This document shows, in pieces, positions 52,068-60,302 of a stretch of 64,000 nt of DNA. The notes beneath the pieces were generated by a model. That model saw only the letters and a list, made by a program, of their open reading frames with translations, searched no databases and was not told where the DNA came from. The position numbers and the translations under genes are program-made. The DNA comes from Luteolibacter rhizosphaerae (lineage in GTDB: Bacteria > Verrucomicrobiota > Verrucomicrobiia > Verrucomicrobiales > Akkermansiaceae). The stretch's first letter is position 1. Each line of letters starts with the position of its first letter. Location of the stretch: the NCBI RefSeq assembly GCF_025950095.1, contig NZ_JAPDDR010000006.1, forward strand, positions 124,001 through 188,000, written 5' to 3'.

Positions 52068-53324
52068 TTACTTCGGCACCCCGGCGCGGATTGCCTCGAG
52101 CGCCTCCGCCCGCTTCGCGGGATCCTTGATCCGCTGAGCCCATGCTTCCGCGGACTCCTCCGCGCTGCGGTGCAGCATCTGCATCACGAGCAGAAACTTC
52201 ATCTCGTCCGCTTGGCCGGGATCTCCCAGAAGCGCTTCTTTTTCCTTCAGCCAGTTGCTCGCAGACTTGAAATCCATCTGCAACCATGTGTGGAACATCG
52301 CATCCACCAGCAGCTTGCGTTGCGCGAAGTTCGCCCCGGACAGGCGTGTCTCCAGCGCCGCCTGCGCACCGCCCCTGGCTAACAGCATGCCCATGTGTCG
52401 GATCACCGGCTCATGAAATTCCGCCTGCGGGTTCGCGCTCAGATAAGCGAGTCCCTCCTGCGGATGCTTCACCGAATACCCCGCCATGATGCCGGTCAGC
52501 ACCTCCGGATTGCCACTCGTCGCGATCGTCTTTTTCAGGTCGTCCAATCCGCCCTGCCACATCTCCGCGACACCCATCGCCAGCACGCGCGCGACATCCA
52601 AGTTCAGGTCCTTGCGCCGCAACTCCGCTTTGGCCTCTTCGCTCCGCTGCGAAACAACTTGGAGCAAGCCCGTTGCCGCTGCCGTCCGTTGCTCGGGAAA
52701 GTCCATTGCCTCCACCGCACGCACCGCGGCGGGCAGATCCGTGTAGCCCCAGTGCCTCGCCACGAAGGCCCGCGCCGCTGCTTGGTCCATCGGGTCCTCC
52801 AGCACGCCACAGAGCTTCAGCGCATCCGGAGGGCTCTTGTCACAACGGGCCTGTAGCACGCCGGAGTAGAGCGCGATCCGCAACTCCCCGGCCGGAACCG
52901 TATCCACTGCCGCCAGCATCTCGCTGCTCTCATCCGTGCCGGCCTGACCCGCACGGTGCGCCATCTCGCTCAGAATGTGCCGCCGTTGCCGCGTGCTGAG
53001 CTTCGGCTCGTCCATCACCCGCTTGACCCGGGCCGCCATCCGCTCCTCCTCACGGGAGATGTTCTCCAGCAGTTCGCGTTGGGAATCCGTGGCACTCTTC
53101 TTCTCTTCATCGGCCGTCTCCGGCTTCGGCGGTCGCGCGGGCACCGACTCGAGCGTCTCCCGGTGCTCTTCCTTCACCGATTTCGCCGGGGCCGGTTCAC
53201 CGCGGAATTGTCCGATCACGACAATCCCCAGCAGCAGTAGCGCAGGCACGGTCGCGACCGTGATCGCCACCACCAGATGGTGGCGTCTCTGCGAGTTCTG
53301 CGGACGGAGCGGGGGAGGCGTCAC
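52068..53324 (-). CDS. Hypothetical membrane-anchored helical protein
   Basis: A GTG at 53324 gives a 418-residue protein with a membrane helix near the N-terminus (VAITVATVPALLLLGIVVIG), an acidic/basic linker, and a helical extracytoplasmic body. The frame is open to 53489, but that part overlaps the end of the secreted repeat-protein gene and is low in hydrophobic residues. It follows that gene after 43 bases and may share its transcript. The body recalls the anchored helical protein at 29744 in layout, but no shared motif was seen. Confidence 0.55.
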   Translation of the reverse strand: MTPPPLRPQNSQRRHHLVVAITVATVPALLLLGIVVIGQFRGEPAPAKSVKEEHRETLESVPARPPKPETADEEKKSATDSQRELLENISREEERMAARVKRVMDEPKLSTRQRRHILSEMAHRAGQAGTDESSEMLAAVDTVPAGELRIALYSGVLQARCDKSPPDALKLCGVLEDPMDQAAARAFVARHWGYTDLPAAVRAVEAMDFPEQRTAAATGLLQVVSQRSEEAKAELRRKDLNLDVARVLAMGVAEMWQGGLDDLKKTIATSGNPEVLTGIMAGYSVKHPQEGLAYLSANPQAEFHEPVIRHMGMLLARGGAQAALETRLSGANFAQRKLLVDAMFHTWLQMDFKSASNWLKEKEALLGDPGQADEMKFLLVMQMLHRSAEESAEAWAQRIKDPAKRAEALEAIRAGVPK

Positions 53325-53367
53325 GTCGCGATGCTGGGATAGATCAAGCCGTGTCGCAAGATCCGGC

Positions 53368-55917
53368 TTACGGCTGCCTCCGCTCGACGCCGAGGCGCCC
53401 GTAGACCCTGCCGGCACCGCTGGGCAGCGGCAAGGTCGCGGTCTTGTCGGCCAGCACCGAGCGCCTAGGGGCGGAGCTTCCGTGCACATAAGCGTCCGAA
53501 GTGGCCCATCCGCTCGCGCCCTCCAGCACCGTCATCCTCTGGCCGCCCACGCTTTCCGCCACGCGGGTCCAATTCACCAAGTCGGTGGATTCTTCCAGAT
53601 AGCAGGTTGTATCCGTCATCGCTGAGTCCAGCGGGAAGGAGAAGCTGAGCCTCACCTGGTAGGTGTTGTAGATGGTCTTTTGGATGGTCGCGCTTTGCGG
53701 TGGCGAGAAGCGCGATTCGAATTTCTTCGGATCGCTGCCGCGGAAATACTCCATCAGGTTCGCTTGGCCATCGCCGTCCGGATCCGCGGAGTCCGCGGAG
53801 CCACCGCTATTCGCGCGGGTGCCGAAGCGGTCCAGCATCCACATGTCCAGCGGGCCGAAGGTGGTCGCGCTGCTCATCCCGGCTTGGGAAAGTCCCTGTG
53901 GCATGATGGCCTGCACCGCGAAGTCATACGCCGTGTTCGCCTTTAGCTTCCGAACGAACACCGAGCTTGCCGCCGCGGGTTGCGTGATCGCGGCGTCGTC
54001 CCAGCGCTTCGTTCCTGCCAAGCGCTTGTAGACCTGATAGCCTGCCGCGCCAGCTACCGGCGTCCAAGATACGATCGGACCATCCGCACTGGTCGCGGGA
54101 GCTGCGGGTGAGGCCCCGATGGCGCGTGTGATGATGTGATTGCCCGGGCCGACTGCCACGATCTTGCCCTCCGCCGCCACCATCGCCTTGAGCTTCGATC
54201 CCATCAGCTCGTTCGACCACTCTGCGCCGTCCGTCGTGTAGACCGAGCTGCGTGTCATCCATGGCGAGCAGCCGATGAAGCGGGTCCCGTCGAAGATCAA
54301 GTCGGACCAACCGTAGTAGGAGGTCGGGTGGCCCTCATCGACAATCGTCCAATCCACACCGTTGGTAGATTTCAAGGCATACTCGTAGTCGCCTCCCGCC
54401 ACGAACATCGAGTTGCCGTAGGCGATGCAGGTCAGATTGCTATCGATGTCCAGCGGGCAGCGGGTCCAGTTGATGCCGTCGGGTGAGCTGATGATGTCGC
54501 CCTTGTAGATCGAATTCCACGAAGCCACCGCTACGAAGAGGCCGTTCGCGTGGATGACTTTCGTCAGCGGGCCGCGCGCGGTGTTGCTGCGCTGTGTCCA
54601 TGTGATGCCGTCGGGGGAGGTCAGCACCAGCGACTGATCGTAGTAACCGCCCACGGCGACGAAGAGCCCGTTGGCGAAGGTCACGTCGCGCAGCTCGAGC
54701 GTGGAGGGATTCGTGCGTGTCGTCCAGGCACTCAGATTGGTGGAGCTCAGGATCGTCTCGCCCACGCAGACCCAGGTGCCGTTGCCGTAGCAGGCGCCGA
54801 AAAGTTCCGGGCCCTCTTGGCGCCGCTTGGTCCAGGCGATTCCGTCCGGGGAGCTCCAGATCACCCCGTAGGGGCTGTTGTCATCGTAGCTTCCCACCGC
54901 CAGGAAATTGCCACCGCCGTGCGCCACATCGGCGAAGTTGTCCGCATTCGCTCCGGCATATTCGGTTTGCCAGTTGAAGTCGGTGGAGCGGATCGCGGAG
55001 CCGTCGTAGGCCATCACCAGATAGGCACCGTTGCCCTTCGCGATGCCACTGCACTCCGGACTGCCGTTGGCATCGGAGAAGATCCAGCGCTGGGTCCAGG
55101 TCGCTCCGCCGTTCGTGCTGGTGTGGAAGCTCCGTTCGGTGGTGATGATCATCCGGTTCCCCTCCACGAAGAGGTCGGAGGCATCGTTGTAGGGGTTGTT
55201 CGGGAAGGGCAGGTTGGTCCAGTTCGCACCATCCGGGGACGAGGCGAGCTGTCCGTAGTAATCGATGCAGTAGAACTTCCCGCTGTCGTAGGTGCTCGCC
55301 TTCGGGAAGCTGAAGTTCAGGTTGTTCGGCTCGCGCGTCCAATCGATCCCGTTGGTGGAAACGAAAGACTGCTTGTTAGGCATCGGCACCAGGAATTTTC
55401 CGCCGCCGTGCATCACCGTGAATGCCTCCGCAGAGGAGCCGCCGGTTTGGTATTTGCCCTCGGTATCGAAGATATTCCAGGTGCTTAGGTCGCTGCTGCT
55501 GAAAATCAGCGGGGCCTGGGCGTTCAGAATCTTGCCGGTGAAGACCCACAACCCTCCGGCGTGGATCACGTCGCGCAGCTCCGCCTCGTTACCGGTCGTG
55601 CGGTGTTCCCAACTCAGCCCGTCCACCGAGGTCAGCAGCGTGCCGTTTCCCCCGCAGGCCACGAAGCGCCCGGCAGCATAACTTACGTCCAGCAGGTCCT
55701 CGCGGGTGAGGATCGGCCCCGTGCTCCAGTCGATCCCGTTGGTGGAGGTGATGATCTTTCCCGCAGGGCCCACTCCCACCCAGCGTCCTGCCCCATAAAC
55801 CACCCCCGGCGTCTGGCTAAAAGGCACCTTCGGCTTCGCGAATTGCCATGCTGCGGCGTTTGCCGCGATGGGGGTGAAAACAGCCGTGAAGACAAGGACA
55901 AGGGGGATACGGAACAT
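53368..55917 (-). CDS. Secreted YCF48/BNR-like repeat protein
   Basis: The 849-residue protein has a signal peptide (ending ANAAAW), about ten repeats of roughly 45-50 residues built on VYGAGRWVGVG / ITSTNGIDWS-type motifs (BNR/YCF48-like propeller). A fibronectin-type III-like segment follows (AAGYQVYKRLAGTKRW), then a DPDGDGQANLMEY calcium loop, and a beta-rich C-terminal domain. That end domain recurs in verrucomicrobial surface proteins. Probable extracellular binding protein; ligand unknown. Confidence 0.82.
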   Translation of the reverse strand: MFRIPLVLVFTAVFTPIAANAAAWQFAKPKVPFSQTPGVVYGAGRWVGVGPAGKIITSTNGIDWSTGPILTREDLLDVSYAAGRFVACGGNGTLLTSVDGLSWEHRTTGNEAELRDVIHAGGLWVFTGKILNAQAPLIFSSSDLSTWNIFDTEGKYQTGGSSAEAFTVMHGGGKFLVPMPNKQSFVSTNGIDWTREPNNLNFSFPKASTYDSGKFYCIDYYGQLASSPDGANWTNLPFPNNPYNDASDLFVEGNRMIITTERSFHTSTNGGATWTQRWIFSDANGSPECSGIAKGNGAYLVMAYDGSAIRSTDFNWQTEYAGANADNFADVAHGGGNFLAVGSYDDNSPYGVIWSSPDGIAWTKRRQEGPELFGACYGNGTWVCVGETILSSTNLSAWTTRTNPSTLELRDVTFANGLFVAVGGYYDQSLVLTSPDGITWTQRSNTARGPLTKVIHANGLFVAVASWNSIYKGDIISSPDGINWTRCPLDIDSNLTCIAYGNSMFVAGGDYEYALKSTNGVDWTIVDEGHPTSYYGWSDLIFDGTRFIGCSPWMTRSSVYTTDGAEWSNELMGSKLKAMVAAEGKIVAVGPGNHIITRAIGASPAAPATSADGPIVSWTPVAGAAGYQVYKRLAGTKRWDDAAITQPAAASSVFVRKLKANTAYDFAVQAIMPQGLSQAGMSSATTFGPLDMWMLDRFGTRANSGGSADSADPDGDGQANLMEYFRGSDPKKFESRFSPPQSATIQKTIYNTYQVRLSFSFPLDSAMTDTTCYLEESTDLVNWTRVAESVGGQRMTVLEGASGWATSDAYVHGSSAPRRSVLADKTATLPLPSGAGRVYGRLGVERRQP

Positions 55918-56030
55918 GATACGCAGGCCGGAGGAGATCTCCCCTTAGCAGCGGCCGGACAATTCCCGCGAGGACAAAGCGGCCCTTCAAGAGATCTTCA
56001 CAAATCCCCGTCACCTCCTGCCTTTTCCCT

Positions 56031-56058
56031 CGCTACCTGCTACTCGCCACTTGCTACT
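56031..56058 (-). repeat. Heptamer array, inverted copy
   Basis: Read on the minus strand the units are AGTAGCA, AGTGGCG, AGTAGCA, GGTAGCG, flanked by GGGGGAGA and AGGGA. Same unit length, number and flanks as 25626-25653. It ends eight bases before the start of the ABC ATPase gene. Confidence 0.8.
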
Positions 56059-56066
56059 TCTCCCCC

Positions 56067-56852
56067 GTGCACGAGCCCTTCCTCGAGATCCGCAATGCCA
56101 CGGTCTGGCGCGGCGATACCCCGGCGCTGAAGAATTTCTCCCTCACGCTCCGCCATGGCGAGAGCGTCGCCATCCTCGGGCCGAATGGTGCAGGCAAGAG
56201 CACCCTTCTGAAGGTCCTGACCGGCGAGGTTCGACCGGAGGCAAATCCGGACACCATCTGCCGGCTCTTTGGTGAAGACCTCTGGTCCTTGGAGGAACTC
56301 CGCCACCGCATCGGCGTGGTCATGCCGGAGGATGTGGCCCGCTTTCATCCGGAGGAGCTCGCTTACGATGTCGTCCTCTCATCCTTGCGTGGCGCCTTCG
56401 GCCGCACCCGGGACATGCGCTTTAGTCGTGCGGAGAAGGCTGCCGCGGATCAAGCCATCGCCCGCCTTGGCATCACTGCGCTCGCGCAGCGCGACTTCGG
56501 CACCCTGTCGTCGGGGGAGCGCCGCCGCTTCCTCATCGCCCGCGCGCTCGTGCATGACCCCTCGGTGCTGGTGCTGGACGAGCCCTCTACCGCTCTCGAT
56601 TTCGCCGCATCCCTCAGCCTCGTTTCGGCTCTGCGCGAGCTCGCGGTCGCCGGCCACACGCTCGTCCTCGTCACGCACCATCCCGGCGAGATCCCGCCGG
56701 AGATTGACCGCGCGATCCTGCTGGAGCGAGGCACCGTCCTCGCCGATGGCCCCAAGCGCAAGGTGCTCTCCCCCCGCACCCTCGGCGGACTCTTCGGTCT
56801 TCCTCTCGCCGTCTCTTGGAGCGGCGGTTGGTGTACGGTGAAACCGGCTTAG
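56067..56852 (+). CDS. ABC transporter ATPase, orphan
   Basis: The 261-residue ATPase has Walker A GPNGAGKST (38-46), signature LSSGERRR, Walker B VLVLDEP and switch His in VTHHPGEIP. Two-part resemblance to ModF/photorepair-type ATPases is possible but only one cassette is present. No permease or binding protein is adjacent. The GTG at 56067 begins right after a heptamer repeat array. The terminal 30 residues diverge from common ABC proteins. Confidence 0.85.
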   Translation: MHEPFLEIRNATVWRGDTPALKNFSLTLRHGESVAILGPNGAGKSTLLKVLTGEVRPEANPDTICRLFGEDLWSLEELRHRIGVVMPEDVARFHPEELAYDVVLSSLRGAFGRTRDMRFSRAEKAAADQAIARLGITALAQRDFGTLSSGERRRFLIARALVHDPSVLVLDEPSTALDFAASLSLVSALRELAVAGHTLVLVTHHPGEIPPEIDRAILLERGTVLADGPKRKVLSPRTLGGLFGLPLAVSWSGGWCTVKPA

Positions 56853-57033
56853 TTCTCCCGGGACCGCGGATCTTCAGCCCGCTTGGACGGTCGGAGAATC
56901 GGGGCCTCCGCCGTTCCGCTCAAAAGCCAAGCAATCAAATGCCCCTGCCTGCCTCCGCGGTTTAGCCGCTTGGTGCATCTTTTCTCCCTTTTTAAGCTGG
57001 AGCCCTTCGCCCAGTGCCTTAGCAAGGATAGTT

Positions 57034-58284
57034 GTGAAAAGGACAATTACCTCGGGCCTTCTTGCTTTCCTCCTTCTGCCCGCGCTCGATGCCGCGGAAA
57101 CCCGCATCTGGACTTCCCGCAAGGGCAGCACCATTGAGGCGGAGCTTCTGCGCTTCGACGAAACCAATGCCACCCTCCTCGCTGCGGGGAACAAGCAGAT
57201 TGTCCTGCCCATGGCGGACCTCAGCATCGCGGATCGCCAGTTCATGGTCGAGAACGTCGGCGCTGATGCCAAGATCCTCGTCTCCGGCGAGATCGGTGAG
57301 CCGGAGAAGCAGGTGAAGATCGACTCCTCCACCTTCAAGAAGCTCAAGGAGAGCAACCTCATCTTCGGCACGGATAGCGAGAGCGCCTACGAGCTGATGG
57401 AGAGCGAGCACTTCCTCATCGCCACCGCAGGTGGGGTCCGTCCGCAGGCCATCGCGGAAACCGCCGAGCGCATGTGGCACGGCATGGCCTTCCAGCACAT
57501 GAATTTCCGCCGCGACTGGGGCGACAAGCGGATGCTCATTCTCTTGGTTGAAGACCGCGAGGCCTACACGGCGCTCGGCAAATGGTGGACCGGCCTGCTC
57601 AAGGAGAAGGGCAATACCGAGGGCGCCGCGAATGTCTCGGCCGCTTGGGATCGTGTGGGCAGCACCATGGTCACCTTGCCCGATGAAATGGCGGACAAGC
57701 ACAAGGTCTTTCCCGCCGTGCGCGTTTTCAATGTGAAGGAAGACACGCTCTTCAAGAAACCGATGGGCTCCTTCCTGGTGTTCAGCATGGCCGGTGTTTT
57801 GCTGGATCGCCAGCTGGGCAATATCAGCTCCTACGGGGTGGAAGGTCTTTTCGCCGTCAACACCGGCCACTCGTACTACAAGGAGATTTCCCTCACGGGT
57901 AAGAGCGAAACCAGCCTCCTCTCCGCCGCCGGCACGGGCGAAGCGGAGGTGAAGGAGAAAAAGGGTTTCGGCGATGCCTCGGATTGGGCGAAGACCCTCC
58001 GCGGTCTGGTCAAGAAGGGCGAGATCAAGTGCGAGGTCGCGCCGATGTTCAAGGTCAAGAACGAGGACGTCACCCCGGAGCAGCTTGCGCTCATGTATTC
58101 CTTCTCCGCTTACATGGAGAGCACTCCCGCCCGTCTCGCCTGCTACGCTTCCATGGTGCGCCGCATCGAGTCCTCAAAACAGATCCCTGTGCCGGAAGAG
58201 ATCGCGAAGATCTTCGGCTTTGAAACCGTCGCGGCCCTCGAGGCCGACTGGAAGCTCTTCGTCACCGAAGGAAAATTCAAGTGA
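57034..58284 (+). CDS. Secreted SHD1-domain protein
   Basis: The 416-residue protein has a signal peptide (ending LDAAE) and an SHD1-like domain at about 22-75 (WTSRKGSTIEAELLRFDE, VLPMADLSIADRQF). A large body follows with no recognised catalytic motif, though SEHFLIATAGGVRPQAIAET resembles the surroundings of peptidase-like proteins in this group. A GTG at 57034 is the start. Its stop lies nine bases before the start of the next SHD1 protein, so they are likely co-transcribed. Confidence 0.7.
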   Translation: MKRTITSGLLAFLLLPALDAAETRIWTSRKGSTIEAELLRFDETNATLLAAGNKQIVLPMADLSIADRQFMVENVGADAKILVSGEIGEPEKQVKIDSSTFKKLKESNLIFGTDSESAYELMESEHFLIATAGGVRPQAIAETAERMWHGMAFQHMNFRRDWGDKRMLILLVEDREAYTALGKWWTGLLKEKGNTEGAANVSAAWDRVGSTMVTLPDEMADKHKVFPAVRVFNVKEDTLFKKPMGSFLVFSMAGVLLDRQLGNISSYGVEGLFAVNTGHSYYKEISLTGKSETSLLSAAGTGEAEVKEKKGFGDASDWAKTLRGLVKKGEIKCEVAPMFKVKNEDVTPEQLALMYSFSAYMESTPARLACYASMVRRIESSKQIPVPEEIAKIFGFETVAALEADWKLFVTEGKFK

Positions 58285-58292
58285 TCCCAGAC

Positions 58293-59708
58293 ATGAAACC
58301 GTCACGCGCCCTTTCCGCAGCCCTGCTGCTCCTCTTCTCGTCCCTCGCACCGGCACAGGATGCTTCCGAAGCCGAGTACCGCGACTTCGCCGGTCCCAAT
58401 GGCAAGCCGATCCAGGCGGTCGTCGTCGATAAGAGCGATACCGAAGTCATCCTGCTCCTGAAGAACGGCAAGCGGACCACCGTCCCGCTCGACAAGCTCA
58501 TCCCGATGGACCGGGAGTATGTGAGCTCTTGGAACAAGGAGAAGGCCATCTTCCTCCAGAAGTGCCGCGGCCTCTCCATCCGCCAGCTCCTTGAACTCCG
58601 CGGCTACGAGTCCTTCCCCTTCACCTTCGAGAGCAACTCCATCTTCATGAATGGGAAGCTCAATGGCACCGCCGGCAAGTTCCTCATCGATACCGGTGCC
58701 GGCACCAGCCTGATCAACACCGACTTCGCCAAGCTGGCGAAGTGTGAGGTCGGCCCGATGGACCAGGTCATCTACGGTGTCGCGGGCCAAGCCCCCGCCG
58801 CATGGTGCGATGTGCCGAACATCTCCTTCGGCGAAGCCGTTTTCAAAGGCCGCAAGATCCTCGCCACCGACCTTTCGAACGGCCTGCCGCAGGGGCAGAA
58901 AGCCCGTCAGGACGCCATCCTCGGTGCCGACATCATGTCCCAGCTCGATGCCGTGATCTCCTACCCCGAGCGCCGGATCTTCCTCCGCCCCGACAAGTCG
59001 GACGAGGAGGCCGTTGCCGGTGCCAGCGATGCGACCGAGGGGGACGAGGCCATGTCTTTCCGCATCTTCAAGACCAAGGACAATCAGACCCATCGCGGTA
59101 ACATCGCCAGCAAAACTCCCACGGTCGTCACACTCACCCTCGTCGGTGGCAAAACCCTGCAGATTCCAGTATCCAAGCTCGTTCCTGGCGATGCCGAGTA
59201 CGTCGCGAACTGGAGCGAGGCCGGTGCCCTCTTCCTGAAGTACTGTGGCAGTCTCACCATCCACGAGCTCCTCCAGCTCCGCCAGTACCAGTCCTTCCAA
59301 TACGAGCGCCGCGGGAACCACATCTTTGTCGATGGCACCCTCAACGACAACGACGTGACCTACATGATCGATACCGGCGCGGACGGCACCTGCCTCCATG
59401 TCGATGCCGCCCGCAAGTATGGTTGCCAGGTCGGTGAGATGGACAAGTGGGTCTACGGCATTGGCGGCAAGGCTCCCGCTGCCGAGACCCTCATCCCCAA
59501 GCTCACCATGGGCGAGGCCGTGATGACCAACCGCAAGATCCTCTCCTGCGACCTGAACCGCGATCGCGAGGGCGAAATGGATTATGTGGGCCTCTTCGGC
59601 GCCGACTTCATGCGCGAGCTCGATGCCGTCATCACCTACCGTGAGAACCGCGTCTTCCTCATCCAGCGCAAGGGCCCGGCGAATGCCCCCGTCGCGCCGG
59701 CGAAGTGA
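58293..59708 (+). CDS. Secreted protein with two retropepsin units
   Basis: The 471-residue protein has a signal peptide (ending APAQ) and two copies of a roughly 205-residue unit. Each unit holds an SHD1-like segment (about 28-77 and 256-306), then a retropepsin-like domain with DTGA (133-136 and 360-363) and a hydrophobic flap-like stretch (VIYGVAGQAPAA, VYGIGGKAPAA), and GADxM. Retropepsins act as dimers with one Asp from each half; here both could lie in one chain. The GTG at 58281 overlaps the preceding stop; the ATG at 58293 is preferred. Confidence 0.8.
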   Translation: MKPSRALSAALLLLFSSLAPAQDASEAEYRDFAGPNGKPIQAVVVDKSDTEVILLLKNGKRTTVPLDKLIPMDREYVSSWNKEKAIFLQKCRGLSIRQLLELRGYESFPFTFESNSIFMNGKLNGTAGKFLIDTGAGTSLINTDFAKLAKCEVGPMDQVIYGVAGQAPAAWCDVPNISFGEAVFKGRKILATDLSNGLPQGQKARQDAILGADIMSQLDAVISYPERRIFLRPDKSDEEAVAGASDATEGDEAMSFRIFKTKDNQTHRGNIASKTPTVVTLTLVGGKTLQIPVSKLVPGDAEYVANWSEAGALFLKYCGSLTIHELLQLRQYQSFQYERRGNHIFVDGTLNDNDVTYMIDTGADGTCLHVDAARKYGCQVGEMDKWVYGIGGKAPAAETLIPKLTMGEAVMTNRKILSCDLNRDREGEMDYVGLFGADFMRELDAVITYRENRVFLIQRKGPANAPVAPAK

Positions 59709-59717
59709 AAGCCTCCC

Positions 59718-59751
59718 GGGAGCGCGAACTTCGCGTCGCGAAGAGGTCCGA
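59718..59751 (+). repeat. GGGAGCGCG-hairpin-GGTCCGA element
   Basis: GGGAGCGCG (59718-59726) and GGTCCGA (59745-59751) enclose a hairpin with stem CTTCGCG/CGCGAAG. A second palindrome, GTCCGACT (59746-59753) with AGTCGGAC (59769-59776), overlaps its right end. Related to 28958-28993. Confidence 0.7.
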
Positions 59752-59830
59752 CTGACTACTCCAATTTTAGTCGGACAACTTCAGTCCGCCCGAGCCAACC
59801 CCACGGCCCGGCATATCCAAAGACTCAAAA

Positions 59831-59927
59831 AGCCCCAAAGGGGCGGCAAGGAGACAGCCCAGGGTAAGAAGCGAAGCTCCGCAACCCTGGGTTACCCATG
59901 GAAAGGATCGGTGCTCTGAAGGAGCAC
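59831..59927 (+). repeat. AGCCCC/GGGGCG hairpin module
   Basis: Hairpin one, AGCCCCAAAGGGGCG (59831-59845), is followed by stem two AGCCCAGGGT (59856-59865) with ACCCTGGGTT (59883-59892), and hairpin three GTGCTC/GAGCAC (59911-59927). The order of hairpin one and two matches 29298-29350. Confidence 0.7.
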
Positions 59928-59941
59928 GAGGAGTCTCCAAC

Positions 59942-60301
59942 TCACCCTGCATCCCCCAACTTCGCCCGCTCCGCCTTCGGCAAGGACGCCACCACCAGTT
60001 CGTAGGAGTGGTCGATCATCTCCGCCACCAGTCTCGATGGCACCGATCGATCCAGCACCACCGTGTTCCAGTGCTTCTTGTTCATGTGATAGCCCGGCTT
60101 GATCGCCTCATGCTCCTCCCGCAAGCTAACCGCCCGCTCCGGATCGCACTTCAGATTGATACTCGCCGGGAACTCATCCGGCGCGGTCAACCCGAACACC
60201 TTCCCGCCCACCTTGTAGACCAGAACGTCCGGGCCGAAGGGCGTCGTCTCCTCGGCTCCCGGCTTCGAGAGAAAGCGCTCGATGACATCCGGCAGGTCCA
60301 T
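59942..60301 (-). CDS. MmcQ/YjbR-family protein
   Basis: The 119-residue protein fits the MmcQ/YjbR family: LSKPGAEETTPFGPDVLVYKVGGKVFGL, INLKCDPERAVSLREEHEAI-type core, and the terminal NKKHWNTVVLD followed by a helix with DHSYELVVASLP. Family members have a DNA-binding-like fold but unproven function. One base after its minus-strand start region begins the U32 gene end at 60303, so the two may be co-transcribed. Confidence 0.85.
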   Translation of the reverse strand: MDLPDVIERFLSKPGAEETTPFGPDVLVYKVGGKVFGLTAPDEFPASINLKCDPERAVSLREEHEAIKPGYHMNKKHWNTVVLDRSVPSRLVAEMIDHSYELVVASLPKAERAKLGDAG

Positions 60302-60302
60302 G

